Shown here: positions 39,370 through 48,747 of the stretch, piece after piece
How the letters are laid out: every line of letters begins with the position of its first letter
How positions within the stretch are numbered: position 1 is the stretch's first letter
From: Rhizobium sp. SL86
GTDB lineage: Bacteria; Pseudomonadota; Alphaproteobacteria; Rhizobiales; Rhizobiaceae
Reading direction: 5' to 3'
NCBI RefSeq assembly: GCF_026672545.1
Contig: NZ_JAPPRJ010000001.1
Location: forward strand, 310,001-374,000
Length of the DNA stretch: 64,000 nt
Position numbers and translations under genes: made by a program
Notes under the pieces: generated by a model
Told to the model about the DNA's origin: nothing
Databases searched by the model: none
Seen by the model: only the letters and a program-made list of their open reading frames with translations

Positions 39370-39888
39370 ATGTCCGATCTTTTCGAATCCACGAAGCCGG
39401 AAGAACTGACCGCCCTGGTGGGGCAGCATTTCATCTACACCTATGAAAACGGCTGGCAGTACGAAATGTATGTGAAGAATGCGCGCACGATCGACTATCG
39501 CATTCACGCCGGCATTGTGGGCGGCCGCTGGGTGCGCGACCAGCTTGCCCATATCGTGCGCCTGGCCGAGAATGTCTTCAAGATCTCCTGGGACGAGCCG
39601 ACCGGCACCACGGTCAGCGTGGCCGTCAATCTCGCCGAGCGCAGGCTGCACGGGGTCATCTTCTTCCCGGCCTGGATTGCAGAAGATCCCGGCAAGACCG
39701 TCTGCTTCCAGAACGACCACCTGGACCGGATGAAGGCTTTCCGGGATGCCGGGCCGACCTATCCGAAGCTGGTCATCGACGAATTCGCCGACATCACCTA
39801 TCTGGAAAATTGCGGCGCCGACAACGACACCGTGATCGTCTGCCCGCCGGACCAGCTTCCGTCGGGTTATGTCGCACGCCGCAACTAA
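39370..39888 (+). CDS. padC: Phenolic acid decarboxylase PadC
   Basis: 172 residues, matching the small beta-barrel PadC family (~165-180): GQHFIYTYENGWQYEMYVKN, IDYRIHAGIVGGRW, NVFKISWDEPTGT, GVIFFPAWI. It decarboxylates coumaric, ferulic and caffeic acids non-oxidatively to vinylphenols, without cofactor. Likely inducible through the divergent LysR regulator, allowing detoxification of plant hydroxycinnamates. Confidence 0.93.
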   Translation: MSDLFESTKPEELTALVGQHFIYTYENGWQYEMYVKNARTIDYRIHAGIVGGRWVRDQLAHIVRLAENVFKISWDEPTGTTVSVAVNLAERRLHGVIFFPAWIAEDPGKTVCFQNDHLDRMKAFRDAGPTYPKLVIDEFADITYLENCGADNDTVIVCPPDQLPSGYVARRN

Positions 39889-39917
39889 CACCGTGCCCGG
39901 ATCCGATCTCGCCTCAG

Positions 39918-40418
39918 CTAGACGCGCAGTTCCATGCAGGTGAGATCGAGCCAGCGGCCGAACTTGATGCCGACTTCGGAAAAGCGGCCAACCTCGCGAA
40001 AGCCGAGGCTCTGGTGCAGGCGAACGGAGCCGGCATTGCCGGATTCGATGCAGGCGACCATGACGTGGACGTCGCCCTCTCGGGCGCGTTCGATCAGTGC
40101 CTGCATCAGTGCCCTGCCGATTCCGCCACCGCGATGGTCCTTCTCGACATAGATCGAATGTTCCACCGTGTGGCGAAAACCCTCAAAGGCGCGCCAGTCA
40201 CCATAGGAGGCGTAACCGGCGATCTTACCGTCACGTTCTGCCACCAGCACCGGAAAACCACGCTCCAGGCGGGCCTGATGCCAGGCCTTGCGGTTGTCGA
40301 GATCGACCAGCGTCTCGTTCCAGATCGCCGTGGTGTTGGCCACCGCATCATTATAGATGGCGAGGATTTCGGGAAGATCGGCGGGCGCGGCATCGCGGAT
40401 CGTCAGGTCGGCGGCCAT
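39918..40418 (-). CDS. GNAT acetyltransferase, phosphinothricin/methionine-sulfoximine type
   Basis: 166 residues from ATG 40418. Layout of the Pat/MddA group: LTIRDAAPADLPEILAIYND, acetyl-CoA loop HRGGGIGRALMQALIERA, and CIESGNAGSVRLHQSLGF, EVGIKFGRWLDLTCM at the C-terminus. Acetylates small amines such as methionine derivatives or phosphinothricin. Convergent with padC. Confidence 0.88.
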   Translation of the reverse strand: MAADLTIRDAAPADLPEILAIYNDAVANTTAIWNETLVDLDNRKAWHQARLERGFPVLVAERDGKIAGYASYGDWRAFEGFRHTVEHSIYVEKDHRGGGIGRALMQALIERAREGDVHVMVACIESGNAGSVRLHQSLGFREVGRFSEVGIKFGRWLDLTCMELRV

Positions 40419-40526
40419 GGGGCGTTCCACTATAGTTGACTTTCGTCTCCCATAGCAGACGGCCTTGCCGCCGGTAAAGCGGCATTTCGCCAAGGATGCG
40501 GCCCTTCATCGGCCTTCGGGAGAGGG

Positions 40527-40814
40527 TCAAGGTGCCGGCAGACCGGTTCCCTCGCCCTCCGCGGCAGGACCACCGCCCCGCCCGCGGGCGATTTCGGCGC
40601 GGATCAGTTCCAGCGATCGCTGGCCGATGCCATCGAGCTGCAGCAGATCGCGATCGGACAGTCCGGCGAGCTGGCTGAGACGACGGATACGGTTGGCCTT
40701 CAGGGCCTTGACGATCCAGGGCGGAAGGCGGCTCTGGTTCAGGAGATCACTGGCAGGCGGACTGCCGGTCTCGGATCTGCGGCGTGGTTTTGGCGAGGCA
40801 CGGTTTGCGGGCAT
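40527..40814 (-). CDS. RNA polymerase alpha-CTD-like small protein
   Basis: 95 residues. After a basic lead, residues ~25-80 form a helix-hairpin-helix fold like the RpoA C-terminal domain (RLPPWIVKALKANRIRRLSQ, LAGLSDRDLLQLDGIGQRSL, ELIRAEI). Not part of a larger RpoA gene. It may bind DNA or transcription factors; function unknown. Confidence 0.75.
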   Translation of the reverse strand: MPANRASPKPRRRSETGSPPASDLLNQSRLPPWIVKALKANRIRRLSQLAGLSDRDLLQLDGIGQRSLELIRAEIARGRGGGPAAEGEGTGLPAP

Positions 40815-40960
40815 GGCGGTTTTCTGCCGGTCGTTGCGGTTCCGCGGGAGCGAACTTCCGGAAGGGCCCGCAGTTCCTCACCCGATAAGGAAGTTTTTGT
40901 GAAGCGTGTGATGGTGCCGCCAGGAGGCCTGGGCCGCACCATCTTGTTGCCGGCCTGCCC

Positions 40961-41410
40961 TCAGGCGTAACCGCCTTGCGCGCGCTGTTCGGCCAGTTCC
41001 TCCTGCGCCCGGTCGAGTTCGCTGCGCCCGTCCTTCGTCTTCTGTGCGGCGGGCAGCTGGCGCGGATCGAAATAGGTGCGGAAGGCAACGATCTTACCCT
41101 CTTCCTCCTCCAGCACCGAAACACCGGCATACCGAAACGGCTTGCCGCCGATCGTGCCGCGGCTTTCCCATTCGAGGAAGGCGGTGCCGTTTTCGCTGGC
41201 GACCGTACGGAAATCCGAGGCGATCTCATCGAAACTGCCGCGGTAATCGCGCCAGAACCGATCCGGCTCATCGCTCCCCTTCCCCTCGCCCGACAGGATC
41301 GGATTGGAGACATCCGCATCCTCGCGGAAGAGGTTTAGGATCGCCCCGACCTCGCCGGTCTTTTCCAGCCGCTTCAACGCCTCGACAAATTCGCCCGCAA
41401 GCTTCGACAT
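40961..41410 (-). CDS. NTF2/SnoaL-like protein
   Basis: 149 residues with the NTF2-like cone fold pattern: LAGEFVEALKRLEKTGEVGA, FREDADVSNPI, TAFLEWESRGTIGGKPFRYA, VAFRTYFDPRQL. Such proteins serve as small-molecule isomerases/hydrolases or scaffolds; no specific reaction is indicated. The C-terminal ~25 residues are a charged helix. Confidence 0.85.
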   Translation of the reverse strand: MSKLAGEFVEALKRLEKTGEVGAILNLFREDADVSNPILSGEGKGSDEPDRFWRDYRGSFDEIASDFRTVASENGTAFLEWESRGTIGGKPFRYAGVSVLEEEEGKIVAFRTYFDPRQLPAAQKTKDGRSELDRAQEELAEQRAQGGYA

Positions 41411-41544
41411 GGGTTTTTCCTTTCCGATGGGTGGTGTGTGACCAACCGAAAGGACGGGGGAGTGTTCCCGGATTTGTGTGGGGATGGCACGACCGCCTCT
41501 GCCATTCGAGGGACGCTGCCCGTCGAGTTAGCTCAGCTCAAGCG

Positions 41545-42213
41545 TCAGACACCGCCACCCGACAGGCTGAAACAGGTCATCACCGCCGAATAATGCACGG
41601 CGGCCGCGGCAATGACGAAGCCGTGCCAGATGGCGTTCTGGAAGCGCAGGCGTTCCCAGACGTGGAAGATGACGCCGAGCGAATAGATGACGCCGCCGAT
41701 GACGATCAGCCAGAGGGTGATCGCGGGCAGGAGTTCGGAAAGATGCGGCACCACCACGACGCCGCTCCAGCCCATGCCGAGATAGAGCAGGATCGCGAGC
41801 CGGTCGTATCGGCCGGGAAAGAGGCATTTCAGCGTGATGCCGATCACCGCCATGGCCCAGACGAAGACCAGCATCGAGAGGATCATCGGATCGGAGGCGC
41901 CGCGCTGCAGGAAGGGCGTGTAGGTCGCCGCGATCAAGACATAGATCGCCGAATGGTCGAAGCGACGCAGAATCCACTTCGTCTTCGACTGCGGCCAGAT
42001 GTTGTAGGTGAACGAGGTGGCAAGACAGAGTACCAGGCCGATGCCATACACCCAGGCGGCGGCGAGTTCGCCATGGCTCGACCAGATGGTGGCATAAAAG
42101 ATGAGCGCGGTCACGCCGATCAGAGCCAGCACGATGCCGACGCCGTGGATGACGCCGTCGGCGACGATCTCGTGAAAATCATAGGTCCGGCCGAAGCGGA
42201 ACAGGTCGGTCAT
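41545..42213 (-). CDS. Hemolysin III / PAQR-family membrane protein
   Basis: 222 residues, seven helices. Family motifs: EIVADGVIHGVGIVLALIG, ATSFTYNIWP, RRFDHSAIYVLIAATYTPF and the C-terminal H..V (AAAAVHYSAVMTCF) that supply the His/Asp/Ser metal site. Prokaryotic relatives of adiponectin receptors; a ceramidase-like hydrolase role is suspected for the superfamily, not shown for this branch. Confidence 0.9.
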   Translation of the reverse strand: MTDLFRFGRTYDFHEIVADGVIHGVGIVLALIGVTALIFYATIWSSHGELAAAWVYGIGLVLCLATSFTYNIWPQSKTKWILRRFDHSAIYVLIAATYTPFLQRGASDPMILSMLVFVWAMAVIGITLKCLFPGRYDRLAILLYLGMGWSGVVVVPHLSELLPAITLWLIVIGGVIYSLGVIFHVWERLRFQNAIWHGFVIAAAAVHYSAVMTCFSLSGGGV

Positions 42214-42335
42214 GCGAGATCACTCAATGCAAGAACTTCGTCGTCAGCCCCTAGAATGACGGCTGGAGGACGGGGACGCAACCGGCAGGCCGCCATTTCC
42301 CTCATCACATTGCATTGTGATCGTTTAAGGATCGT

Positions 42336-42383
42336 TCCCTGCCGGTTCGTCCGGCCCTGTGCGGACGGACGAACCGGCAGGGA
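42336..42383. terminator. 18-bp perfect inverted repeat, probable terminator
   Basis: Arms TCCCTGCCGGTTCGTCCG (42336-42353) and its exact complement (42366-42383) with a 12-nt loop. Located just after the DksA-like stop on the minus strand. No T run, so factor-independent termination is uncertain. Confidence 0.6.
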
Positions 42384-42411
42384 TTGTCAAACCGCGGGGT
42401 ACGTCCGCGAT

Positions 42412-42744
42412 TTACAGATCCGCCGCGCACGCGGCACAGAGCGCCGCGTGCGGCACGGCATCAAGCCTTTCTCTTGCGATCGGCTCCCCGCATTTGCCGC
42501 AGAGGCCGTAGGTGCCGTGGGCGATCCGCTCCAGCGCCGCCTCGATGGCCACCAGTTCCTTCTGCCCGGCACCGCCAAGCCCCTCCAGAACCTCGTCATT
42601 GTTGCGTTCGATGGCGCGGTCGTCGTCATCGGCATTGCGCGGCTGGTCGAGATCGGTCTCGATGCGCGTGAGCCGCAAGGTGAGTTCCGCACGTCTGGCT
42701 TCCAGGATCGCCCTGTAGGGACCGGGATCGATGGTCACGTCCAT
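42412..42744 (-). CDS. DksA/TraR-family zinc-finger protein
   Basis: 110 residues. Coiled N-terminal helices (YRAILEARRAELTLRLTRIE) and a C-terminal C4 zinc finger: CGKCGEPI ... ALCAACAADL. The acidic tip (NADDDDRAIERNNDE) resembles the secondary-channel-binding DksA tip but the protein is shorter than DksA. Probably modulates RNA polymerase. Adjacent to a universal stress gene 12 bp upstream, so likely co-transcribed. Confidence 0.9.
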   Translation of the reverse strand: MDVTIDPGPYRAILEARRAELTLRLTRIETDLDQPRNADDDDRAIERNNDEVLEGLGGAGQKELVAIEAALERIAHGTYGLCGKCGEPIARERLDAVPHAALCAACAADL

Positions 42745-42755
42745 GGTCTTCTCCT

Positions 42756-43166
42756 TTAACGGTCAACAAGGACCGAGCATTTGGCGTGGCGCACGATGCG
42801 GTCGGCGGTGGCGCCGATGAAATAGTTGGAGAAATCCGGCACATGCGACGCGAGCATGATGAGATCGGCCTTGTTGGCCTCGGCGGCGGCAAGGATCTCG
42901 TGCGCCGGGCCGCCCTGGCGGATCTCGATCGTCGAATCAAGGCCGAGCTTGTCGCGCAGGGCGGTCAGCTTGGCGCTGGCATCGGCGCGGGCCTGGCCCA
43001 TCAGATCCATCGGAATGTCGATGGTGAGATAACCCGGCACTTCCTCAACGACATTAACGATGACGAGCCGGCCGCCCGCATCGAGAAGGGTGGCGGCCTT
43101 GGCGAGCAGGCGCTCTCCCTTTTCCAGCTGGGCAATGTCGACGGCAACGGTGATGCACTTGTACAT
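42756..43166 (-). CDS. Universal stress protein (UspA family)
   Basis: 136 residues. MYKCITVAVDIAQLEKGERL start, central KADLIMLASHVPD and the C-terminal nucleotide-binding segment GATADRIVRHAKCSVLV. Alpha/beta ATP-binding fold, cytosolic. First gene of a short stress pair with the DksA-like gene. Confidence 0.93.
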   Translation of the reverse strand: MYKCITVAVDIAQLEKGERLLAKAATLLDAGGRLVIVNVVEEVPGYLTIDIPMDLMGQARADASAKLTALRDKLGLDSTIEIRQGGPAHEILAAAEANKADLIMLASHVPDFSNYFIGATADRIVRHAKCSVLVDR

Positions 43167-43358
43167 GATCTGTCTCCCAAGATGCGGATGAAGACAGTCT
43201 TCACCCGTCCCGGTGGCAGTGCCTTGAGGGAAGTCAAACCGAGTACGCGCGGTTGTTCATTTTTCATGAACATTGTTTCGCCAATTCCGAATCTGTGTTG
43301 AACGCACGAGCGCGCGTATATGCGGGGACAGGTTCCGCGTTCACCGAAAGCTTCCATC

Positions 43359-44234
43359 ATGGCAGAGACAGACAAGCTTCCCTCCCCGGCATTTGCGCTC
43401 ACCCGCCCCGCGCATGTGGAGAGCGCGCATCTGGTGGTGCAGGATCTCGCGCGGGTGGCGGATTTTTATCGCGACATCATCGGGCTGTCGGTCCTCGAGC
43501 GGACACCGAGCGGGGTGCTGATGGGCGTTGCCGGGGTGCCGCTGCTGACCTTGTCGACCAGCGCCATGGCAGCGCGGGCGCCGCGCAGCGCAGCCGGCCT
43601 GTTCCACAACGCCTTCCTGGTGCCGGACCGGCCGGCGCTCGCCGCCTGGCTGGCGCATGCCGCCCATGCCGGTGTCAGGCTCGACGGCGCTTCCGACCAT
43701 CTGGTCAGCGAGGCGATCTACCTCTCCGATCCGGAGGACAACGGCATCGAGATCTACCGTGATCGGCAGCCTTCGGAATGGACCTATCACGATGACGGGA
43801 CCGTGGAGATGGCAACCGAACGGCTGGACCTGCAGGCGCTTTATGACAGCGCGCCGAAAACGCGGTTTTCCGGCATGGCAGACGGCACCGCGCTCGGCCA
43901 CATCCACCTGCAGGTGGGCGACATTCCGCAGGCGGACGCCTTTTTCCGCGACGTGCTGGGGCTGAAGGTGATGGCGCGCTATCCGGGCGCAAGCTTTTTT
44001 GCCACCGGCGGTTACCATCATCACGTGGCGGCCAATATCTGGAACAGCCGCGGGGCGGAGGCCCGTCGCATCGGCATGACCGGGCTTTCCGATTACCGGC
44101 TGAAGTTCAACGCCGAAAGCGAACTCCAGACAGCGCTTGCCGGCCTCGAGCGACAGGAGATCAAGACCACCCGCACCTCCGACGGCTGGTCGCTGCGCGA
44201 CCCCTGGGGCATCGGCCTGACGCTGACCAGCTGA
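43359..44234 (+). CDS. VOC-family protein, CatE-like extradiol dioxygenase/glyoxalase fold
   Basis: 291 residues from ATG 43359. Two VOC modules: the first begins VESAHLVVQDLARVADFYRD, the second GHIHLQVGDIPQADAFFRDV with GGYHHHVAANIW. His ligands are at the usual first-strand positions. Length and arrangement match CatE-type catechol 2,3-dioxygenases, but substrate is undetermined. Confidence 0.85.
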   Translation: MAETDKLPSPAFALTRPAHVESAHLVVQDLARVADFYRDIIGLSVLERTPSGVLMGVAGVPLLTLSTSAMAARAPRSAAGLFHNAFLVPDRPALAAWLAHAAHAGVRLDGASDHLVSEAIYLSDPEDNGIEIYRDRQPSEWTYHDDGTVEMATERLDLQALYDSAPKTRFSGMADGTALGHIHLQVGDIPQADAFFRDVLGLKVMARYPGASFFATGGYHHHVAANIWNSRGAEARRIGMTGLSDYRLKFNAESELQTALAGLERQEIKTTRTSDGWSLRDPWGIGLTLTS

Positions 44235-44306
44235 GGCCCGATTGCGAGGCTTGGAACCCTCTGTCTTCTGACACGTTGATGGCGTCGATCAGGAGAACAC
44301 CCACCC

Positions 44307-45458
44307 ATGTCATCGACCAATGCCCGCACCCTGCGCAGCAAACGCCGCACCATGGAACACGAGGCGGCGCGGCAGGACGAGGTGGCCGTCTATGGTGACG
44401 CCACCGAGTTCATGCCGCTTGGCCGGGAGGCGCTGGAACTGGCCAAGGCCTGGGCGGTCATCGGGCTGTTCCTCATCGTCAGCATGGCGATCGTCGAACA
44501 GTTGGGACTGATCCTGAAACCGCTGACGCTGGCGCTTGTCGTCGGCATGATCCTCGGCATGGTGGCCGACCGGATGGGCGAGATCGGCATTCCGCGCTTC
44601 GGCATCGCCATCATCCTGTCCTCGCTCGTCATGCTCGCCGTCTTCCTGCTGATCAACGCGCTCGCCGAACCGGTGGCGATGCTCGTCAGCGACGGGCCGC
44701 GCGTGCTGGAACAGATCATCGGCAAGGTGACGCCGTTTCTCGAACGCCATCACTGGCTGAACATCAGCCCCTCGACCTTCGAGGCGGCGCCGATGACCAT
44801 GGAAAAGCTCGTGGAAAACAGCGGCAATGTGCTGAGCGTCCTTTCCGGCAGCCTGACGCCTGCGGTCGTGCAGGGGTTGATCTTCTTTGCGGGCCTGCTG
44901 CTCTTCCTCTACGGTCGGCTGCGGCTGCGGCGCACGTTGATCATGGCCTTTCCGAGCCGGCGCCAGCGCCTGCTGTCGATCCGCATCATGAATGCGATCG
45001 AGGAGGTGCTGGGTTATTATTTTGCCACCGCCAGCCTGATGTATGCCGGGCTCGGCGTGATCATGACGCTGATCGCCTATCTCGGCGGGCTGCCGATGCC
45101 GGTGCTGTGGGGCGTCTTTGCCTTCCTCTCCAGCTTCATTCCCTTCCTCGGCATCACGCTGATGACCTTTTCCGTCGCGGTGGCCGGCATCCTGACCCAT
45201 GACGCGCTCATCCTGGCGCTTCTGCCGGCAATCGTGTTTTTCCTCGTGCACCTGGTGATGGAGAACCTGCTGTTTCCGGCGGTGATGGGGCGGCAGTGGG
45301 AAATCAACCCCTTCCTCGTCTTCATCGCCATCCTGTTCTGGACCTGGATGTGGGGAGCGGTCGGCGCCATGCTGGCGCTGCCCTTGTCGCTGATCGTCAT
45401 GACGATCGCCCAGGAGCTGTTCCCCGAGCGGCGGACGATGCCCCAGCTGCCGGGCTGA
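44307..45458 (+). CDS. AI-2E / PerM-family transporter
   Basis: 383 residues. About eight membrane helices with the family core: VIMTLIAYLGGLPMPVLWGV, FLSSFIPFLGI, HLVMENLLFPAVMGRQWEIN, WGAVGAMLALPLSLIV. AGGAG precedes ATG. Family members include autoinducer exporters and Na+/H+ antiporters; role here unknown. Confidence 0.92.
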   Translation: MSSTNARTLRSKRRTMEHEAARQDEVAVYGDATEFMPLGREALELAKAWAVIGLFLIVSMAIVEQLGLILKPLTLALVVGMILGMVADRMGEIGIPRFGIAIILSSLVMLAVFLLINALAEPVAMLVSDGPRVLEQIIGKVTPFLERHHWLNISPSTFEAAPMTMEKLVENSGNVLSVLSGSLTPAVVQGLIFFAGLLLFLYGRLRLRRTLIMAFPSRRQRLLSIRIMNAIEEVLGYYFATASLMYAGLGVIMTLIAYLGGLPMPVLWGVFAFLSSFIPFLGITLMTFSVAVAGILTHDALILALLPAIVFFLVHLVMENLLFPAVMGRQWEINPFLVFIAILFWTWMWGAVGAMLALPLSLIVMTIAQELFPERRTMPQLPG

Positions 45459-45470
45459 GGCATACCCCTT

Positions 45471-45866
45471 CTATTCGTAGAGGTAATATTCCGACCATTC
45501 GTCGCGCGGCACCTTGGCGCCGACCTTGTAGTCGAAGGACTGGATCGTCAGGCCGTCTTCGGCCGTCTTGCATTTGTATTTCAGCCGGTACCATTCGCCC
45601 TTGCTGCGGAAGACCGCGCCCGGCGCCTTGAAGAAATCACCGGCCTCCACCGTATCGGCAAAGGTATAGGCAATCACCTTGTCGGGCCGGAAATCCTTCT
45701 CGTTCTTCGAGATACGGCTCATGGCCTCGATGTCACAGCGCTGCTCGCGCCGCTCCTCGGGCGTCAGGCGGTCGAGCTGTTCAACAATGCTGCTGTCAAG
45801 CGCGTGGGCGGGAAAGGCAGTCATCAGCGCGAAGCCGACGGCGGCGGTCGAAGATCTCAGGGTCAT
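45471..45866 (-). CDS. DUF930 exported protein
   Basis: 131 residues from ATG 45866, giving a clean signal peptide (LRSSTAAVGFALMTAFPAHA). The body shows DUF930 features: LDRLTPEERREQRCDIEAM, KVIAYTFADT, FRSKGEWYRLKYKCKT with two conserved Cys. Small periplasmic protein of Rhizobiales, function unknown. Convergent with the AI-2E gene. Confidence 0.88.
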   Translation of the reverse strand: MTLRSSTAAVGFALMTAFPAHALDSSIVEQLDRLTPEERREQRCDIEAMSRISKNEKDFRPDKVIAYTFADTVEAGDFFKAPGAVFRSKGEWYRLKYKCKTAEDGLTIQSFDYKVGAKVPRDEWSEYYLYE

Positions 45867-45999
45867 GTCATTTCCATCCAATGTGACTCGGACGGGGCGG
45901 AAACTAGGGGAGGTGTATCAAATTGACCACCTACCGATGCGGGAATAGGGTGAAATGTGATCACGGCTCGGGGGAAGGCATGCGGATGGGGAACGCGCC

Positions 46000-46287
46000 A
46001 TGACGATCGGCGAGAGCAGCAAAACACCCACAGCACCTCCTCCGCCGCTGTCGGATGCACGCAAGGAACAGATCAAGCTGCGCGCGACCTTCCTGAACGG
46101 GATCGGCATCGGGGTTATCCTCATCGGCGTCTTCACGCCCCTCACCCGCATCATGGTCGGCGACATCAATGCCGGCACTGACGTCCTGAGCGCTTCCCTG
46201 TCGCCTGTGGTTTGCTTTTTCCTTGGAACGGCCCTACATTTGATAGCGACACGCATGCTTGGAGACCTGAGCCGTGACACTCAATGA
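46000..46287 (+). CDS. Small two-helix membrane protein, hypothetical
   Basis: 95 residues: a Pro-rich lead (KTPTAPPPPLSDARKEQIKL) and two membrane helices (FLNGIGIGVILIGVFTPLTR; SPVVCFFLGTALHLIATRML). No family recognised. Its stop lies within the next small gene, which starts upstream at 46274. Confidence 0.7.
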   Translation: MTIGESSKTPTAPPPPLSDARKEQIKLRATFLNGIGIGVILIGVFTPLTRIMVGDINAGTDVLSASLSPVVCFFLGTALHLIATRMLGDLSRDTQ

Positions 46288-46387
46288 TATCATCGTCCTG
46301 ACTGTACCCGTTGTTGGCCTTCTGGGCGTTGCCGCTTTCGTTTATTGGCAGAACGAGCGCGACGGCAAACGCGATCTGCGCAAGTAA
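46274..46387 (+). CDS. 37-residue membrane microprotein
   Basis: GTG start at 46274 lying inside the end of the upstream gene (14-bp overlap). One membrane helix (IIVLTVPVVGLLGVAAFVYW) is followed by a charged tail (QNERDGKRDLRK). The overlap implies translational coupling, so the two small membrane proteins may form a complex. Confidence 0.65.
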   Translation: MTLNDIIVLTVPVVGLLGVAAFVYWQNERDGKRDLRK

Positions 46388-46475
46388 CGTCGTTCCGCGG
46401 CACTTTACCGGGCTTGTTCTCGCGCGCGCCCCGGCCTATCTCTGGCACTCCTTCCCCTGATGCCGGAGTTCTCCC

Positions 46476-48581
46476 TTGGCCCAAACCAAAGCCGTCTTCC
46501 AGAACCTCCCTACCCCGCCCGAAGCCAAGAAAATCGCCTTCAGCGACACCCGCCACGGGATCACCCGCACCGACGATTACGCCTGGCTGCGCGCCGACAA
46601 CTGGCAGGCAATGTTCAAGGACCCGTCGATCCTCGATCCGGAGATCCGTGCGCATCTGGAGGCGGAAAACGCCTATATGGAAGCCGCCCTTGGCGACACC
46701 GCCGACCTGCAGAAGGCGCTGTTTGCCGAAATGAAGGGCCGCATCAAGGAGGATGACAGCTCCGTTCCGATGAAGGACGGGGCTTTTGCCTATGGCACGC
46801 TGTTCGTCACCGGCGGCGAGCAGGCGCATTATTTCCGCACCCCGCGCGATGGTGGCGACAAACAGGTCCTGCTTGACGGCGACAAGGAAGCCGAGGGCAA
46901 GGATTATTTCCGGCTTGCCGGCATCGACCATTGCAGCGACCACAGCCACGGTATCTGGGGTTATGACGACAAGGGGTCGGAATATTTCACCCTTCGCGTG
47001 CGCAATCTTGAAACCGGCGAGGATTTGCCCGACGTGATCGACAATACCGCCGGCGGCGGGGTCTGGGCGCCGGACGGCAAGAGCTTTTTCTACACGCTGC
47101 AGGACGAGAACCACCGGCCGTCCAAGGTCTTCCATCACGTCCTCGGACAGCCGCAATCGGCGGACCGGCTCGTCTACGAGGAGAAGGATCCCGGCTTCTT
47201 CATGGGCGTTGGCGGCTCGCTGCTGGATGATGTGATCTATATCGACATCCACGATCACGAGACCTCGGAATACCGTATTCTCTCGACCAAGGATCTGACC
47301 GCCGAGCCCCTGCTGGTGGCGGAGCGCGAAGAGGGCGTGGAATATTCCATGACCGAAGGCGGCGACATCTTCTACATCCTGACCAATGACGGCGGTGCTA
47401 AGGATTTCAAGATCATGGCGGCGCCCTTTGACGCGCCGGGCAAGGAAAACTGGGTCGACGTCGTGCCGCACGAGCCCGGCCGCCTCATTCTCTCGCATGC
47501 CGCCTATGCCCGCCATCTGATCTGGCTGGAACGCCGCGAGGGCCTGCCGCGCATCGTCATCATGGACCGCGCAAGCGGCGAGCAACATGCGATTGCCTTT
47601 GCCGAAGAGGCCTATTCGCTCGGCCTGCAGGGGGCTGCGGAATACGATACCGACGTCATCCGCTTCTCCTACTCCTCCATGACGACACCGAGCCAGCTCT
47701 TCGACTACAACATGGCAACCCGCGAACGGGTGCTGTTGAAGACGCAGGAAGTGCCCTCCGGCCACAACCCGGACGACTATGTGACGCGCCGGGTGATGGC
47801 GCCGTCGCATGACGGCGAACTGGTGCCGGTGTCGCTGCTCTACCGGAAGGACACCAAGCTCGACGGCTCCGCCCCCTGCCTGCTGTACGGTTACGGCGCC
47901 TATGGCGTGACGATCCCCGCCTCGTTTTCAACCAACACGCTGTCGCTGGCCGACCGCGGTTTCGTCTATGCGATTGCCCATATCCGCGGCGGCAAGGACA
48001 AGGGTTTTGCCTGGTACGAAGACGGCAAGATGGAAAGCAAGCCGAACACCTTCAAGGATTTCATCGCCGCTGCCGACCATCTGGTGAAAGAAGATTTCAC
48101 CTCTTACGACAACATCATTGCCGAGGGCGGGTCCGCCGGCGGCATGCTGATGGGGGCGATCGCCAACATGGCGCCGGAGAAATTCGCCGGCATCATCGCC
48201 GCCGTCCCCTTTGTCGACGTCTTGAACACCATGCTGGACGACACGCTGCCGCTGACCCCGCCGGAATGGCCGGAATGGGGCAATCCGCTCGAGTCGGAAG
48301 AGGAATATCGCTGGATCGCCGCTTATTCGCCCTATGACAATGTGAGCAACAAGCCCTATCCGCCGATTCTCGCCATCTCCGGCCTCACCGATCCACGCGT
48401 TACCTATTGGGAGCCGACCAAGTGGATCGCGAAGCTGCGCGACACGGCACCCGAGGCAGGGCCTTATCTCCTGAAGACCAATATGGCCGCCGGCCATGGC
48501 GGCAAGTCCGGGCGTTTCCAGCGGCTGGAAGAAATCGCCTTCGAATATGCCTTTGCCATCAAGGTGGCGGGGAAGATGTGA
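46476..48581 (+). CDS. ptrB: Oligopeptidase B-type S9 serine peptidase
   Basis: 701 residues from TTG 46476 (GGAG seven nt upstream). N-terminal beta-propeller domain (~70-400) and C-terminal alpha/beta-hydrolase domain with Ser in EGGSAGGMLMGA, Asp in SGLTDPRVTYWEP and His in AAGHGGKSGR. Matches oligopeptidase B, a cytosolic enzyme that cuts short peptides after Arg/Lys. Confidence 0.93.
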   Translation: MAQTKAVFQNLPTPPEAKKIAFSDTRHGITRTDDYAWLRADNWQAMFKDPSILDPEIRAHLEAENAYMEAALGDTADLQKALFAEMKGRIKEDDSSVPMKDGAFAYGTLFVTGGEQAHYFRTPRDGGDKQVLLDGDKEAEGKDYFRLAGIDHCSDHSHGIWGYDDKGSEYFTLRVRNLETGEDLPDVIDNTAGGGVWAPDGKSFFYTLQDENHRPSKVFHHVLGQPQSADRLVYEEKDPGFFMGVGGSLLDDVIYIDIHDHETSEYRILSTKDLTAEPLLVAEREEGVEYSMTEGGDIFYILTNDGGAKDFKIMAAPFDAPGKENWVDVVPHEPGRLILSHAAYARHLIWLERREGLPRIVIMDRASGEQHAIAFAEEAYSLGLQGAAEYDTDVIRFSYSSMTTPSQLFDYNMATRERVLLKTQEVPSGHNPDDYVTRRVMAPSHDGELVPVSLLYRKDTKLDGSAPCLLYGYGAYGVTIPASFSTNTLSLADRGFVYAIAHIRGGKDKGFAWYEDGKMESKPNTFKDFIAAADHLVKEDFTSYDNIIAEGGSAGGMLMGAIANMAPEKFAGIIAAVPFVDVLNTMLDDTLPLTPPEWPEWGNPLESEEEYRWIAAYSPYDNVSNKPYPPILAISGLTDPRVTYWEPTKWIAKLRDTAPEAGPYLLKTNMAAGHGGKSGRFQRLEEIAFEYAFAIKVAGKM

Positions 48582-48747
48582 GCGTCGGTCTGCCGGGGCC
48601 CGGCTGACGGGCTTCGGCGTCCTTGCGGCGAAACCTTCCGGGGTTCCAGGCGTTGCCAAGGCGCCGGTTGTCCGTTGACGGCCGTCAAACCAGTCGAAAC
48701 AGTCGGGCCGGCCTCGTCTTGCGCCCGCTTTCTACCCGGGGGGCGCG

